A DNA stretch of 14,207 nucleotides from NCBI GenBank assembly GCA_023431215.1, contig JAEYXR010000044.1:1-14207 (forward strand), read 5' to 3'. Positions 6,789-14,207 of the stretch are shown piece after piece. Position 1 is the stretch's first letter. Each line of letters opens with the position of its first letter. The DNA comes from Bacillota bacterium. GTDB lineage: Bacteria; Bacillota; Clostridia; Oscillospirales; Ruminococcaceae. The notes beneath the pieces are model-generated. The model was not told the origin of the DNA. It searched no databases and was given only the letters and a program-made list of their open reading frames with translations. Both the position numbers and the translations under genes were made by a program.

Positions 6789-7517
6789 GTGGCTATATGT
6801 ACCTTTAAGAGAAAAGAGCTTAAATATTTTGTAACCCCTTTACAATATGAGCTCATTAAAAATGAACTTTTGAAGCACATGGAGTATGACCAGTATTGCC
6901 AAAACGGCGCAAGCTATATGATTTACAATCTTTATTTTGATACACAAGATGATGCTGTGATACGCCGGTCTATTCAAAAACCTTATTACAAAGAAAAACT
7001 GCGGCTGCGTGCTTATCAGCCTCTTTCTTCCGGTTTTGAACCGATATTCTTGGAGCTTAAGAAAAAAATAGGCGGAACGGTTTCCAAGCGGCGGCTGATT
7101 TTGCCTTATAATTCAGCAATGGAATTTGTAACCCACGGAAAAATACCGGAAACGACAAATGTTCGGGACGGTCAGGTGCTTACAGAAATCCGGTGGTTTT
7201 TACAAAGAAATGATGTATACCCAAAGGTCTACATCAGTTATGAGCGGATGGCGTTCTTTGGACGCGCAGACTCTGGGTTACGAGTATCTTTTGACCAGAA
7301 TATTTTAACACGCCGCAGCTGCGTTGATTTGATAAAGGGCGATTACGGCGCTCCGCTTTTGGAAGATAAAATGCTGATGGAAATTAAATGCCAGGGTTCA
7401 ATTCCTCTTTGGCTTACACATATTTTATGGGAGCAAAAGATTTACCGTACCAGCTTTTCCAAGTATGGTACAGAGTTTAAAACCTACATACGCAACTTAG
7501 GGTATATTGCAGCATAA
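6789..7517 (+). CDS. VTC-domain polyphosphate polymerase-like protein
   Basis: The 242 residues are a single VTC domain of the CYTH/triphosphate-tunnel type. In yeast Vtc4 this domain makes polyphosphate from ATP; the bacterial stand-alone forms are mostly uncharacterised. The basic tunnel pattern is present: FKRKELKYFV (6-15, with K12 probably the nucleotide-contacting Lys), YFDT (49-52), KLRLRAY (70-76), FLELKKK (87-93) followed by SKRR, YERMAFFG (151-158), LRVSFD (164-169), the acidic metal ligand in LMEIK (E198) and SFSKYG with K225. No membrane segment is seen, so it is cytosolic and may dock on the DUF4956 protein. The start is GTG at 6789, about 10 bases after AAGG; a nearby ATG at 6782 is out of frame. 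Confidence 0.88.
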   Translation: MAICTFKRKELKYFVTPLQYELIKNELLKHMEYDQYCQNGASYMIYNLYFDTQDDAVIRRSIQKPYYKEKLRLRAYQPLSSGFEPIFLELKKKIGGTVSKRRLILPYNSAMEFVTHGKIPETTNVRDGQVLTEIRWFLQRNDVYPKVYISYERMAFFGRADSGLRVSFDQNILTRRSCVDLIKGDYGAPLLEDKMLMEIKCQGSIPLWLTHILWEQKIYRTSFSKYGTEFKTYIRNLGYIAA

Positions 7518-7581
7518 TAGTGATGCTGCGTTAAATGCTTAAGATGATTCAATTTTAAGGAAGTTATAAGGAGGTAAAAAA

Positions 7582-8271
7582 ATGACTGACATTTTATTGG
7601 GCAGTAGTATTTCCGACACACTGACCATGGGTGGAACAGTGACCGTAATAGTTTCTGCTCTTGCAATAGGGCTGTGCATCAGCTTGGTGTATCTTTTTAC
7701 ACACCGTAGTGAAAGCTTTTCAGCCAGCTTTCCCATTTCCCTTATTATGCTTCCCGCTATCATTGCCATGATAATTCTTTTGGTTGGAAGCAACGTGGCA
7801 CGGGCATTTTCACTGGCAGGTGCCTTTAGTCTGATTCGCTTTCGATCGGCACCGGGAGACTCCAAGGATATTGCTTATGTGTTCTTTTCCTTGGGGGTGG
7901 GGCTTGCTTGTGGAATGGGATTCATTGGTTATGCACTGATTTTTGCGGTAATAATGTGCGTGGTGATAATAGCTTTGGAGCAGTTGCACTTTGGCCGCAA
8001 AAAGGCAATCCCCATGAGACTGAAAATTTTACTGCCGGAGGATATGGATTATTGTGGTGTGTTTGATGATATTTTAAAACAATATACTGCTGTTAACCGC
8101 CTGGTTAAAGTGAAAACAGAGGAGTATGGAGCCGTATTTGAGCTTACTTATGAGTTGACACTGAAAAATCCAAGACAATCCAAAGCGTTTTTAGATGAGC
8201 TGCGCTGTAAAAACGGCAATATGAGAGTTATGCTGGCAATGAATACGGTCAACGAAGCAGCAGCTTTTTAA
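7582..8271 (+). CDS. DUF4956 multi-span membrane protein
   Basis: A 229-residue integral membrane protein of the DUF4956 family. Hydrophobic segments lie at about 18-40 and 50-69, with two closely spaced ones in 97-134. Between the second and third is the conserved motif GSNVARAFSLAGAFSLIRFR (69-88), ending in basic residues, followed by SAPGDSKD. Residues 138-229 form a soluble, probably cytosolic domain with a possible ferredoxin-like pattern. The family is known mainly from its neighbourhood with VTC-domain genes, so it is a likely membrane anchor, channel or translocator for the VTC product; this is inference. The start ATG follows AAGGAGG by 7 bases and lies 64 bases after the VTC stop. 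An 18-bp hairpin ends the operon. Confidence 0.85.
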   Translation: MTDILLGSSISDTLTMGGTVTVIVSALAIGLCISLVYLFTHRSESFSASFPISLIMLPAIIAMIILLVGSNVARAFSLAGAFSLIRFRSAPGDSKDIAYVFFSLGVGLACGMGFIGYALIFAVIMCVVIIALEQLHFGRKKAIPMRLKILLPEDMDYCGVFDDILKQYTAVNRLVKVKTEEYGAVFELTYELTLKNPRQSKAFLDELRCKNGNMRVMLAMNTVNEAAAF

Positions 8272-8286
8272 GAGAATTTAGTGCTA

Positions 8287-8332
8287 TAAAGCCGTAATGT
8301 TAAGCAGTAGCCTACTTAACATTACGGCTTTA
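8287..8332 (+). terminator. Operon terminator, 18-bp perfect stem
   Basis: The stem TAAAGCCGTAATGTTAAG pairs without mismatch with 8315-8332 across a 10-base loop, 15 bases after the DUF4956 stop. The following AAATATAGTATATTTTT is A/T-rich but not a clean T run, so termination may rely mainly on the long stem. Confidence 0.75.
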
Positions 8333-8706
8333 AATATAGTATATTTTTGCTGCATGTCAAAGAAAACTTAAAAATGCAAGGATAGCTTTTAAAGACTTTA
8401 TGACAATATATGTTAAATGCTTCTATTCTTTGCTATATAATTTAAACTGCCAAAATAAAAAGGAGCCCAACCCCATTTAGATGAATGGTTGTTTTTACGC
8501 TGTATAGTCGGCGGCTTAAGTTGAGTACACTTTTTAATAACAGGCGTCTTTTATTATATTTCATCATCAAGTTAAAAGCTTGTTTGCAAAAGCAAGCTGC
8601 AGCCATATGTCTGTAATACGGAGGAACTAAGTATGCAATATACAATATAAGATGTACCTCTCAAGCAGTAAAAGGTGTGAGCTATGACTGAGTAATTACC
8701 AGTTAT
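8333..8706. other. Non-coding A/T-rich stretch, probably decayed gene
   Basis: No credible gene is seen on either strand. A TATAAT (8436-8441) and an AAGGAG (8459-8464) followed by ATG 8481 and a stop after eight codons could be the remains of the 5' end of the histidine kinase gene relic that follows. A second GGAGG (8621-8625) precedes the five-codon frame MQYTI at 8633. I could not align any part to a kinase dimerisation box. Confidence 0.35.
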
Positions 8707-8984
8707 GTTGAAGACTATTATATTGGGGATGCAATGAAGCTGCAGCAAATATTGGTTAACCTCATTGCCAATGCGGTTAACTAGAAACAATATGCAACAG
8801 GTGACCTAGGCAGGAGCGCTACAATATAATCCTTTTGGATTGGAAAATGCCGGTAATGGATGGGTTGACTGCAACACGTTCTATTCGATAGCTTAAGAAG
8901 CTTACTCCGGCCGGAATGAATGATTATTTGTCAAAGCCAATAGAACCTGAACTTTTGTATCAAACCTTGCAACGATATCTGTAA
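8707..8984 (+). pseudogene. Remnant of a hybrid histidine kinase
   Basis: Three fragments of one gene are readable. At 8707-8781 the frame gives VEDYYIGDAMKLQQILVN then LIANAVN, the kinase N box with its usual lead-in, followed by a TAG where KFT normally comes. At 8820-8888, in another frame, YNIILLDWKMPVMDGLTATR then SIR is a receiver core with the phospho-acceptor Asp, ended by a TAG (8889). At 8913-8984, back in line with the second fragment, GMNDYLSKPIEPELLYQTLQ and then RYL is a receiver C-terminus with the conserved Lys, ended by a TAA. The kinase ATP-lid region (G1-F-G2) and about 30 residues of the receiver are gone. The gene is dead by frameshift, nonsense and deletion. Confidence 0.85.
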
Positions 8985-9013
8985 GCAACTAAATTAAAAT
9001 AGCAGCAGCGTGT

Positions 9014-9047
9014 AAAGAGCAGTTGACTTTATGTCAACTGCTCTTTT
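9014..9047. terminator. Terminator between kinase relic and ptsI
   Basis: AAAGAGCAGTTGAC (9014-9027) pairs perfectly over 14 bp with 9033-9046 around TTTAT, then one more T (T4 in total). It lies 30 bases past the relic's stop and 31 bases past the ptsI stop on the other strand. The A/T-rich stem ends let it act on both strands. With the relic dead, its main current use is to end the PTS operon. Confidence 0.8.
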
Positions 9048-9077
9048 GGTAAAGGCTATTATAAAGATAAAAAACTG

Positions 9078-10799
9078 TTAAAGCAGAGTAGAAAGCTCAT
9101 TGCGCAAAAGCTGCTCTACTTCCTGGGCGGTTGCAGTCTGTTGTACTATGGCGGCCAGTTTCTGTGCCTGAGGCAGGCTTATACCGGAAAGTATTTTTTT
9201 TACAGATGCTACCGAAGAAATGCCCATACTTAATCTGCGCATCCCCAGCCCCACAAGCACAGGTACGGCAAGCTTATCACCACCCATTTCTCCGCAGACG
9301 CAAATGGGTTTGCCGGCTTTGTTAAATTCACTGACAATGTGGCCAATAAGGCGGAATATGGCAGGAGAATAGGTTTGATAATACTGTGTAATTGCAGGGT
9401 TCATACGGTCTACAGCGGTGGTATATTGCGTAAGGTCGTTGGTGCCAATACTGGCAAAGGCTACCTCCTGAGCGGCAAGGTCTGCCAAAATGGCAATGGA
9501 AGGCACCTCAATCATAATGCCCTGCTTCATATTGGAGTTATAGGCAATTCCCTGAGCATCCAATTCAGCCTTAGCCTCGGCAACAGCCGCCTTGGCGCGC
9601 CGAATATCGTCCAGGCTGCTTACCATAGGAAACATCAGCCATAGATTGCCATACACACTGGCACGCAGACAGGCACGCAGCTGGGTTTTGAATACATCGG
9701 GTTTACTGAAGCAAAGGCGTAATGCACGGTTGCCCAAAAACGGGTTTTCTTCTACCGGCAGCTCCATGCTGTCCAGCTTTTTGTCGCCGCCTATGTCCAG
9801 TGTACGGATGGTTACAGGGCGGTCACCAAACTCCATTAAAACCTTACGGTATGCTTCAAATTGCTCCTCCTCGGTGGGGAGCTGACTTTTGCCCATGTAA
9901 AAAAACTCGGTACGAAACAGTCCCACACCGTCGGAATAGGCGCTTCCTTCCAACTCCAGTACACTGGCAGAACCAATATTCAGCTCTATTTCAATGCGAA
10001 CACCATCTGCGGTCTTAGGCTCTACACCCAAAAACTTCTTTGTCTCTGCACGTTTTGTGGCAAAGGCCTGCTGCTTTTGTTTGTAACTTTCTATTTGTGC
10101 ACCATCAGGTGCTGTAATCAAAAGGCCTTCTATGGCATCTACAATTACCTGCGTATGGCTGGGAATATTTTGTGTGGCATCGGCCAGGCCCAGCAAGGCA
10201 GGAATTTCGTAGCTGCGGGCGATAATTGCGCTGTGTGAGGTGGCTCCCCCCACTTCGGTGACAATGGCAAGTACCTTGGAACGATCCAGAGTAGCCGTAT
10301 CGGAAGGGAAGAGGTCGTGTGCAACCACCACAACAGGCAAATCAAGACTGGCCAGATTTTGCTCCGGCAGTCCCTCCAAACAGCGAAGCAGACGATTTTT
10401 TACATCTTTAATATCCGCAACACGTTCCCGAATCAGCTCATCCTTCGTTTTACTTAAAATTTTGATATACTTTTCATACACTTTGTGAATTGCCCAATGG
10501 GGGGTCAGGAGCTCATAGGTAATATCATCCCTGATGTCCTCATCCATAGCTGCGTCAAAAAGAATATCCAGATGCGCGGTAAAAATTTTTGCTTTTTCGG
10601 GGTCTGAGGCAGACAGCTTTGCAAAAATTCCATCAAGTTCGGCTTTTGCCGCACTTTTTGCCCGGTCATACTGTGCCAAAGCTTCCTCTACCTGGCTTTG
10701 GTCAATAGATGCTTCCTCAATAACAGGTATATATGGACGGTACAAAAATGCCGAACCCATGGCGATTCCCTCAGAAACGGGATTGGCTTTATAAATCAT
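9078..10799 (-). CDS. ptsI: PTS Enzyme I (phosphoenolpyruvate-protein phosphotransferase)
   Basis: Cytosolic Enzyme I takes phosphate from phosphoenolpyruvate and passes it to HPr, the first step for all PTS sugars. At 573 residues it is full length. The N-terminal HPr-binding helices (about 30-140) precede the phospho-histidine site GGATSHSAIIA, with H189 at the same number as in the E. coli enzyme. The C-terminal PEP-binding barrel has LFRTEFFYM, TIRTLDIGGDK, the stretch ending FPMVSS, GTNDLTQYTTAVDR and the catalytic-Cys motif CVCGEMGGD. The ATG follows GGGAGGAAACAG. It is the last gene of the operon, 107 bases after the dehydrogenase; that gap holds a short GCCGG/CCGGC hairpin (10818-10830). 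No ptsH lies beside it, unlike the common ptsHI pair. Confidence 0.96.
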   Translation of the reverse strand: MIYKANPVSEGIAMGSAFLYRPYIPVIEEASIDQSQVEEALAQYDRAKSAAKAELDGIFAKLSASDPEKAKIFTAHLDILFDAAMDEDIRDDITYELLTPHWAIHKVYEKYIKILSKTKDELIRERVADIKDVKNRLLRCLEGLPEQNLASLDLPVVVVAHDLFPSDTATLDRSKVLAIVTEVGGATSHSAIIARSYEIPALLGLADATQNIPSHTQVIVDAIEGLLITAPDGAQIESYKQKQQAFATKRAETKKFLGVEPKTADGVRIEIELNIGSASVLELEGSAYSDGVGLFRTEFFYMGKSQLPTEEEQFEAYRKVLMEFGDRPVTIRTLDIGGDKKLDSMELPVEENPFLGNRALRLCFSKPDVFKTQLRACLRASVYGNLWLMFPMVSSLDDIRRAKAAVAEAKAELDAQGIAYNSNMKQGIMIEVPSIAILADLAAQEVAFASIGTNDLTQYTTAVDRMNPAITQYYQTYSPAIFRLIGHIVSEFNKAGKPICVCGEMGGDKLAVPVLVGLGMRRLSMGISSVASVKKILSGISLPQAQKLAAIVQQTATAQEVEQLLRNELSTLL

Positions 10800-10906
10800 C
10801 TGTTTCCTCCCTATCCTGCCGGTGGCCGGCTAACATGATAGTTGAGCTAAAAAATTAAGAAATAATAGTTTTGCGAGGAGATAGTATGTTGATAGTGTAA
10901 TTGATA

Positions 10907-12154
10907 CTATTTCCAATTTTCCAGCAGATATTGTTCTGCTTCAAAGCACCATAGTCCTTTATGAGACTCTATAATATCAGCCAAAGCACCAAACCGGGTA
11001 TCCTTTGCAGACAATGCACGAAAATCCTCCAATGCGGTCAGCGGCATGGAGATATGGTTGTAAATTAGCTTTTTGCCACCGGGAATTTTGGGCAGAGTCA
11101 GTATGGTTTCACAGGCACAATCCAAGCCGCCAATGTGTGTGACCATCACTGCCGGGTCAATTTTTCCTGCCGCAGACAACTCCAAGGATTCAATAAGGTC
11201 ATCGGTGTTGCCGCCGGTGGTGCCCATTACATGGGTGGAATTATAGTGAACATCGTAGTAATTCAGCTTGGCTGAAAATTTTGTGTCGGTGGGGCCTGCA
11301 AAAAAGTTAAGGCAACCGTCGCGTCCCAGTATATCGCTGGCAAGCTCTACAACAGAGGCAATGGGCGCAAAAACAAGCACATCGTCAAAGCCGCCAAAGC
11401 GCTCCTCCAGTTCCTTGCCAGGGTCTGCCATTTTTCCTGTATCAATAAACTCAAGCTCAATTCCGGCTGCTTTTGACTTTTCACAAAACAGATCCCGGCC
11501 ACGGGATAGGCGGGCTTCATCTATATCTGTTACCACAATGGTGCCGGGACGGCGGTCGCAGCTGATGGCATAGTCGATTGCGCCAAGCCCCATTGGGCCG
11601 GCACCGGCCAGAATAGCCATTTTTCCACCTTCGCGTATGCCCATGATATGGTGGTAATCTCCCATGCGGGTGTGGTAAGCAGCATGCATGGCGCCAATGC
11701 TGCAGGACATAGGCTCGGCAAGGGATGCTTCATAGTATGCTTTTCCCTTATACTCAAGCAGGCATCCCAGCTCCATTACTTCAGGCGGAATAATCATGTA
11801 AGTGGCATTTCCGCCAAAGTATGGGTAGGAATAACCGGGGGACCACATGGTACCTTTGTAGTTTAAGGCAGGCTGTAATGTAAACTTCATGCCTGGTTTA
11901 AACTGCTCCTGGTGCAATTTACCCACAGCAACAATATTTCCTGCCATTTCGTGCCCCATGATCACCGGATTGTTTGCAACATCAGGGGGGACTCGCTTGT
12001 GGTTCTGCCCCAGAATAGCACATTTATAGGTGGACATGCAAACGCTGTCAGAGACTACCTCTACCAAAATTTCATCGTCTTTTAGCTGGGGTAGTTCAAA
12101 TTCTTCCAGTCGCAGGTCATTGGCTCCATATAATCTTACCGCTTTTGTTTTCAT
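10907..12154 (-). CDS. Zinc-dependent medium-chain dehydrogenase, L-sorbose-1-phosphate reductase-like
   Basis: The 415-residue cytosolic enzyme is a medium-chain dehydrogenase/reductase. Catalytic zinc ligands are C39 (SVCMSTYK), H68-E69 (IMGHEMAG) and the Glu in LAEPMS (E147). The Rossmann motif is AGAGPMGLGAID (183-194), with an acidic residue at the strand end (VVTDID) that favours NAD(H). The four-Cys structural zinc lobe is missing. From memory, the N-terminus and the PALNYKG / PGYSYPYFGG segments fit the SorE family, which interconverts L-sorbose 1-phosphate and sorbitol 6-phosphate; the exact substrate here is unknown. The chosen ATG at 12154 follows GAGGAAG by 7 bases; a longer frame to 12181 would include this site. 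It lies between the PfkB-family kinase (126-base gap) and ptsI. Confidence 0.85.
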   Translation of the reverse strand: MKTKAVRLYGANDLRLEEFELPQLKDDEILVEVVSDSVCMSTYKCAILGQNHKRVPPDVANNPVIMGHEMAGNIVAVGKLHQEQFKPGMKFTLQPALNYKGTMWSPGYSYPYFGGNATYMIIPPEVMELGCLLEYKGKAYYEASLAEPMSCSIGAMHAAYHTRMGDYHHIMGIREGGKMAILAGAGPMGLGAIDYAISCDRRPGTIVVTDIDEARLSRGRDLFCEKSKAAGIELEFIDTGKMADPGKELEERFGGFDDVLVFAPIASVVELASDILGRDGCLNFFAGPTDTKFSAKLNYYDVHYNSTHVMGTTGGNTDDLIESLELSAAGKIDPAVMVTHIGGLDCACETILTLPKIPGGKKLIYNHISMPLTALEDFRALSAKDTRFGALADIIESHKGLWCFEAEQYLLENWK

Positions 12155-12280
12155 CATGCATCTTCCTCTCATTAATACCAAAATAGGATGGCTAAGTGTT
12201 AGAACAACGCCGCGTATGCCAAGAAAAACCGTTAATTAAGGTGCCGGCTGCGAATACGGCAGTATTGGCCTAAATGTTAG

Positions 12281-13210
12281 TTACACTGATCGGCATACAA
12301 TCTGTCTGTAATTTTCCTCCACTTGTGCAAGAGTAGGGGGGCTGCTGCCTTCACAGGTTACCTTTGCGTTGGCGGTAGCCATAGCCCAGCGGGCAGATTC
12401 AGACCAGCTCATACCCTTGGTATGGCACAAGGCAAAAGCCGCAAGCATAGAATCTCCAGCACCAACAGTGCTGCGAACCTCTACCGGCAGGTTTTCGGCA
12501 ATGAGCATCTGGCCTTCTGCAGCAAACAACGCACCCTTTGCACCCAAAGACACCACCACCCGATCAATACCTTTTTGAAGCAGTAGTGATGCACCCCGTA
12601 CAATATCATCCTGAGTTTCTGTTTTAATACCCAAAAGCCGCTCCAGCTCAGCATCGTTAGGTTTTACAAAGTAGGGTTTTGTTTCTACGGTTTTTGCAAG
12701 AAGTTCACCATCCAGGTCGGCGTAGACAAAAGCACCAAGTTTTTTGCACCGCAATGCCCATTGGGACAGCATTTGGGGTGTAATTTCTTTGGGTGCACCG
12801 CCTGCAAAAACAACAATATCTCCGGCCTTGACGCGGCGGAACAACCTTTCTTCAAAGGCGGATATCTCCTTGGGTAATAGCGAGGGGCCGGGTTCATTGA
12901 TATCTGTATATGTTTGTTCATCGGGGTCAACCACCTTTAGGTTCGTTCTTGTCTCACCCGATATTATTTCAAAATCACTTTCAATGGTAAGTTGGTGCAG
13001 TGCTTTTAGAATGGCATTGCCGGTATTGCCGCCCAGCAGACCCATGGCAATACTTTCGCCGCCCAAAGCAGCTACAACCTTACATACATTGATGCCTTTT
13101 CCACCCGGGTCAAGGCGAATGCTGCCAACTCTGTTAACCTTGTCAACGGCAAACTCCGGAACAGTAACCGTCTTATCCATAGCAGGGTTGAGGGTAACTG
13201 TAATGATCAT
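12281..13210 (-). CDS. pfkB: 1-phosphofructokinase-family sugar kinase (PfkB superfamily)
   Basis: A 309-residue ribokinase-fold kinase of the FruK/LacC group, which phosphorylates fructose 1-phosphate or tagatose 6-phosphate to the bisphosphate. The opening TLNPAMDKT (6-14) and the substrate loop LDPGGKGINV (33-42) define the group. The anion-hole motif VGAGDSM (249-255) holds the catalytic base D253. Its ATG overlaps the stop of the EIIA gene by four bases (ATGA, 13207-13210) with GGAGGAG upstream, so the two are translationally coupled. That link suggests the product of this PTS is a sugar 1-phosphate or is converted to one. Fructose 1-phosphate kinase is the best guess; tagatose 6-phosphate kinase is possible. 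Confidence 0.88.
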   Translation of the reverse strand: MIITVTLNPAMDKTVTVPEFAVDKVNRVGSIRLDPGGKGINVCKVVAALGGESIAMGLLGGNTGNAILKALHQLTIESDFEIISGETRTNLKVVDPDEQTYTDINEPGPSLLPKEISAFEERLFRRVKAGDIVVFAGGAPKEITPQMLSQWALRCKKLGAFVYADLDGELLAKTVETKPYFVKPNDAELERLLGIKTETQDDIVRGASLLLQKGIDRVVVSLGAKGALFAAEGQMLIAENLPVEVRSTVGAGDSMLAAFALCHTKGMSWSESARWAMATANAKVTCEGSSPPTLAQVEENYRQIVCRSV

Positions 13211-13701
13211 TGATTATCTCCTCCGGTGGTGAGTATTCGGTGAATAAAATTTGGGTCTGAGGTTTGCTGTAATTCCTCCAGCAGCTCCTGGTTCATAATA
13301 ATTTTTGCTACCGCCTGCAAAATGGGGATATGCTCTTCGTGCAGCCCGGCAATTCCAACTAACAGCTTAACATTGCCGGTGCCAAAGTCAACACCGTCTC
13401 CTGAAAACTGCAGTACCACAAGCCCGGTGGATTTAATGTATTTTTTAGCTTCGCCAATTCCGTGGGGTATGGCTACCCCATCACCCAGATAGGTGCTTAC
13501 GGTGTTTTCGCGCTGAATCATTGCTTCCACATAGGGCTCTTCAACGCTGCCCCGCTCTACAAGCATTCTGCCTGCCAAACGAATAGCGTCATATTTGTCC
13601 ATAACGGGCAGCCCAACACGAATATCCTTCGGTCGCAGGCATTGAAAATTATTTGCTACTATGTCTGCATCTTTTTTCTTTTTGAAAAAAAAGCCTGCCA
13701 T
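13207..13701 (-). CDS. PTS EIIA component, mannitol/fructose family
   Basis: A 164-residue single-domain EIIA of the mannitol/fructose (PTS_EIIA_2) fold, which carries phosphate from HPr to the EIIB domain of a sugar permease. The active site is GVAIPHG with phospho-acceptor H80. The preceding VSTYLGDG and the following TGLVVLQFSGDGVDFG are typical of MtlF-like proteins. A basic N-terminal stretch (KKKKD, 7-11) extends the domain. The ATG follows AAGGAG by 7 bases. No EIIB or EIIC gene lies downstream in this operon, so the permease must be upstream of the window or elsewhere. The 100-base gap to the upstream regulator has two small inverted repeats (TCGGTT/AACCGA at 13754-13778 and TCCCC/GGGGA at 13784-13796) of unknown meaning. 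Confidence 0.93.
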   Translation of the reverse strand: MAGFFFKKKKDADIVANNFQCLRPKDIRVGLPVMDKYDAIRLAGRMLVERGSVEEPYVEAMIQRENTVSTYLGDGVAIPHGIGEAKKYIKSTGLVVLQFSGDGVDFGTGNVKLLVGIAGLHEEHIPILQAVAKIIMNQELLEELQQTSDPNFIHRILTTGGDNQ

Positions 13702-13801
13702 CTTTCTACTCCTTCTATATATACTGAAAATTCCCGCCGCCTAAGTTTGTGCTTCGGTTTTGGGTTATAAACAACCGATAATATCCCCACAGGGGAATAA
13801 A

Positions 13802-14207
13802 CTACTGAAGTTTTACGGTGTTGTTATAGTATGCCGCCAAAACCTGCTCGATAGCTTTGTAGCATGCAGCCTTATTCCCACTGCAAACAGCGTCTAAAAA
13901 CCAGGGAGATTCCACAGTGGAGCAGCCCACCACACTGAGTACATCCAGCGCCTGCCGCGGACAGGAAACCGGCGCCAGCATGACCAGTGCGGCACTGGGG
14001 GTTTGGTTACTGTCCAGACGGATAGCGCCCCCCAGATGAATCACGCCCAAATGAAGCTTGGATACACCTGCGGTACGGCAATGTAGGAGCATACAACGAC
14101 CGTCCATAGTTACTGTGCTGCCGTAGTCTTCACGCTCAAATAGCGACCTGGCAATAGCTGCCTGAGCAAGGTCGCTTTCTCCAACTGTTTCTGCTGCCAT
14201 TTCTACC
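13802..14207 (-). CDS. C-terminal EIIA-like domain of a probable MtlR/BglG-type activator (partial)
   Basis: The frame stays open to the window edge (an internal ATG at 14200 is preceded by sense codons), so only the last 135 or so residues are seen. They resemble a degenerate PTS_EIIA_2 domain: LFEREDYGSTVTMDG, then LLHCRTAG with a His where EIIA has the IPH histidine, then VIHLGGAIRLDSN, a hydrophobic core ending in LAPVSC, and a C-terminal helix. PRD-containing activators such as MtlR end in such a domain and often precede an EIIA gene, hence the call. The PRD and DNA-binding parts would lie outside the window. A second stand-alone EIIA is the main alternative. Confidence 0.6.
   Translation of the reverse strand, partial: VEMAAETVGESDLAQAAIARSLFEREDYGSTVTMDGRCMLLHCRTAGVSKLHLGVIHLGGAIRLDSNQTPSAALVMLAPVSCPRQALDVLSVVGCSTVESPWFLDAVCSGNKAACYKAIEQVLAAYYNNTVKLQ

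Noticed and set aside
9339..10238. Several plus-strand frames of about 100 codons inside ptsI
   Set aside because: They mirror conserved Enzyme I codons and lack ribosome binding sites; the minus-strand protein is full length and unbroken.
10881..10910. ATAGTAT/ATACTAT inverted repeat at the end of the dehydrogenase gene
   Set aside because: The 7-bp A/T-rich arms with a 16-base loop and no T run overlap the stop codon; probably chance.
12155..12280. Possible terminator or cre site between the kinase and dehydrogenase genes
   Set aside because: A TGCCG/CGGCA pairing of 5 bp with a 10-base loop and a distant T5 is too weak, and no good match to the catabolite-control consensus is seen.
12744..13232. 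Plus-strand 162-codon frame antisense to the PfkB-family kinase
   Set aside because: It has low-complexity Ser/Thr/Leu content typical of an antisense shadow, and the opposite strand has all kinase motifs.

Overview
The window looks like a chromosomal segment of a low-to-mid-GC Gram-positive anaerobe of the class Clostridia, most likely an Oscillospirales/Ruminococcaceae-type gut organism. The lineage is an inference. It rests on strong purine-rich Shine-Dalgarno sites, TTG and GTG starts next to good ribosome binding sites, hairpin-plus-T terminators, and the gene families present. No CRISPR array, tRNA, rRNA, insertion sequence or phage gene was seen.

Left part (1-4914): housekeeping RNA and ribosome genes. 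trmB (tRNA m7G46 methyltransferase, +) starts on a TAATG overlap with the tail of an upstream frame. It converges on rsgA (30S-maturation GTPase, -), which has its own terminator. After a 345-base spacer with several small hairpins comes an HD-domain phosphohydrolase gene (-). This gene is divergent from a SUV3-like DExH RNA helicase gene (+). The two share an intergenic region with a perfect 10-3-10 palindrome.

Middle part (about 5130-8332): a compact three-gene operon on the + strand. It encodes a Cthe_2159/DUF4353-type beta-helix lipoprotein, a VTC-domain (polyphosphate-polymerase-like) protein and a DUF4956 multi-span membrane protein. A direct repeat with an 11-bp period lies upstream of a TATAAT box, and an 18-bp perfect hairpin closes the operon. 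This is the most interesting system here: a surface polysaccharide-binding-type protein encoded with a probable polyphosphate synthesis or binding module. Downstream lies the decayed remnant of a hybrid histidine kinase (N box, then a receiver Asp box and receiver C-terminus) with stop codons and deletions.

Right part (9014-14207, all - strand): a sugar phosphotransferase operon. In transcription order it holds the C-terminal end of a probable PRD/MtlR-type activator with an EIIA-like domain (cut by the window edge), a mannitol/fructose-type EIIA, a 1-phosphofructokinase-family PfkB kinase, a zinc-dependent medium-chain dehydrogenase resembling L-sorbose-1-phosphate reductase, and PTS Enzyme I. 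The likely pathway is phosphorylating uptake of a hexitol or ketose, redox conversion of its phosphate and entry into glycolysis. The membrane EIIBC and HPr are not in the window.
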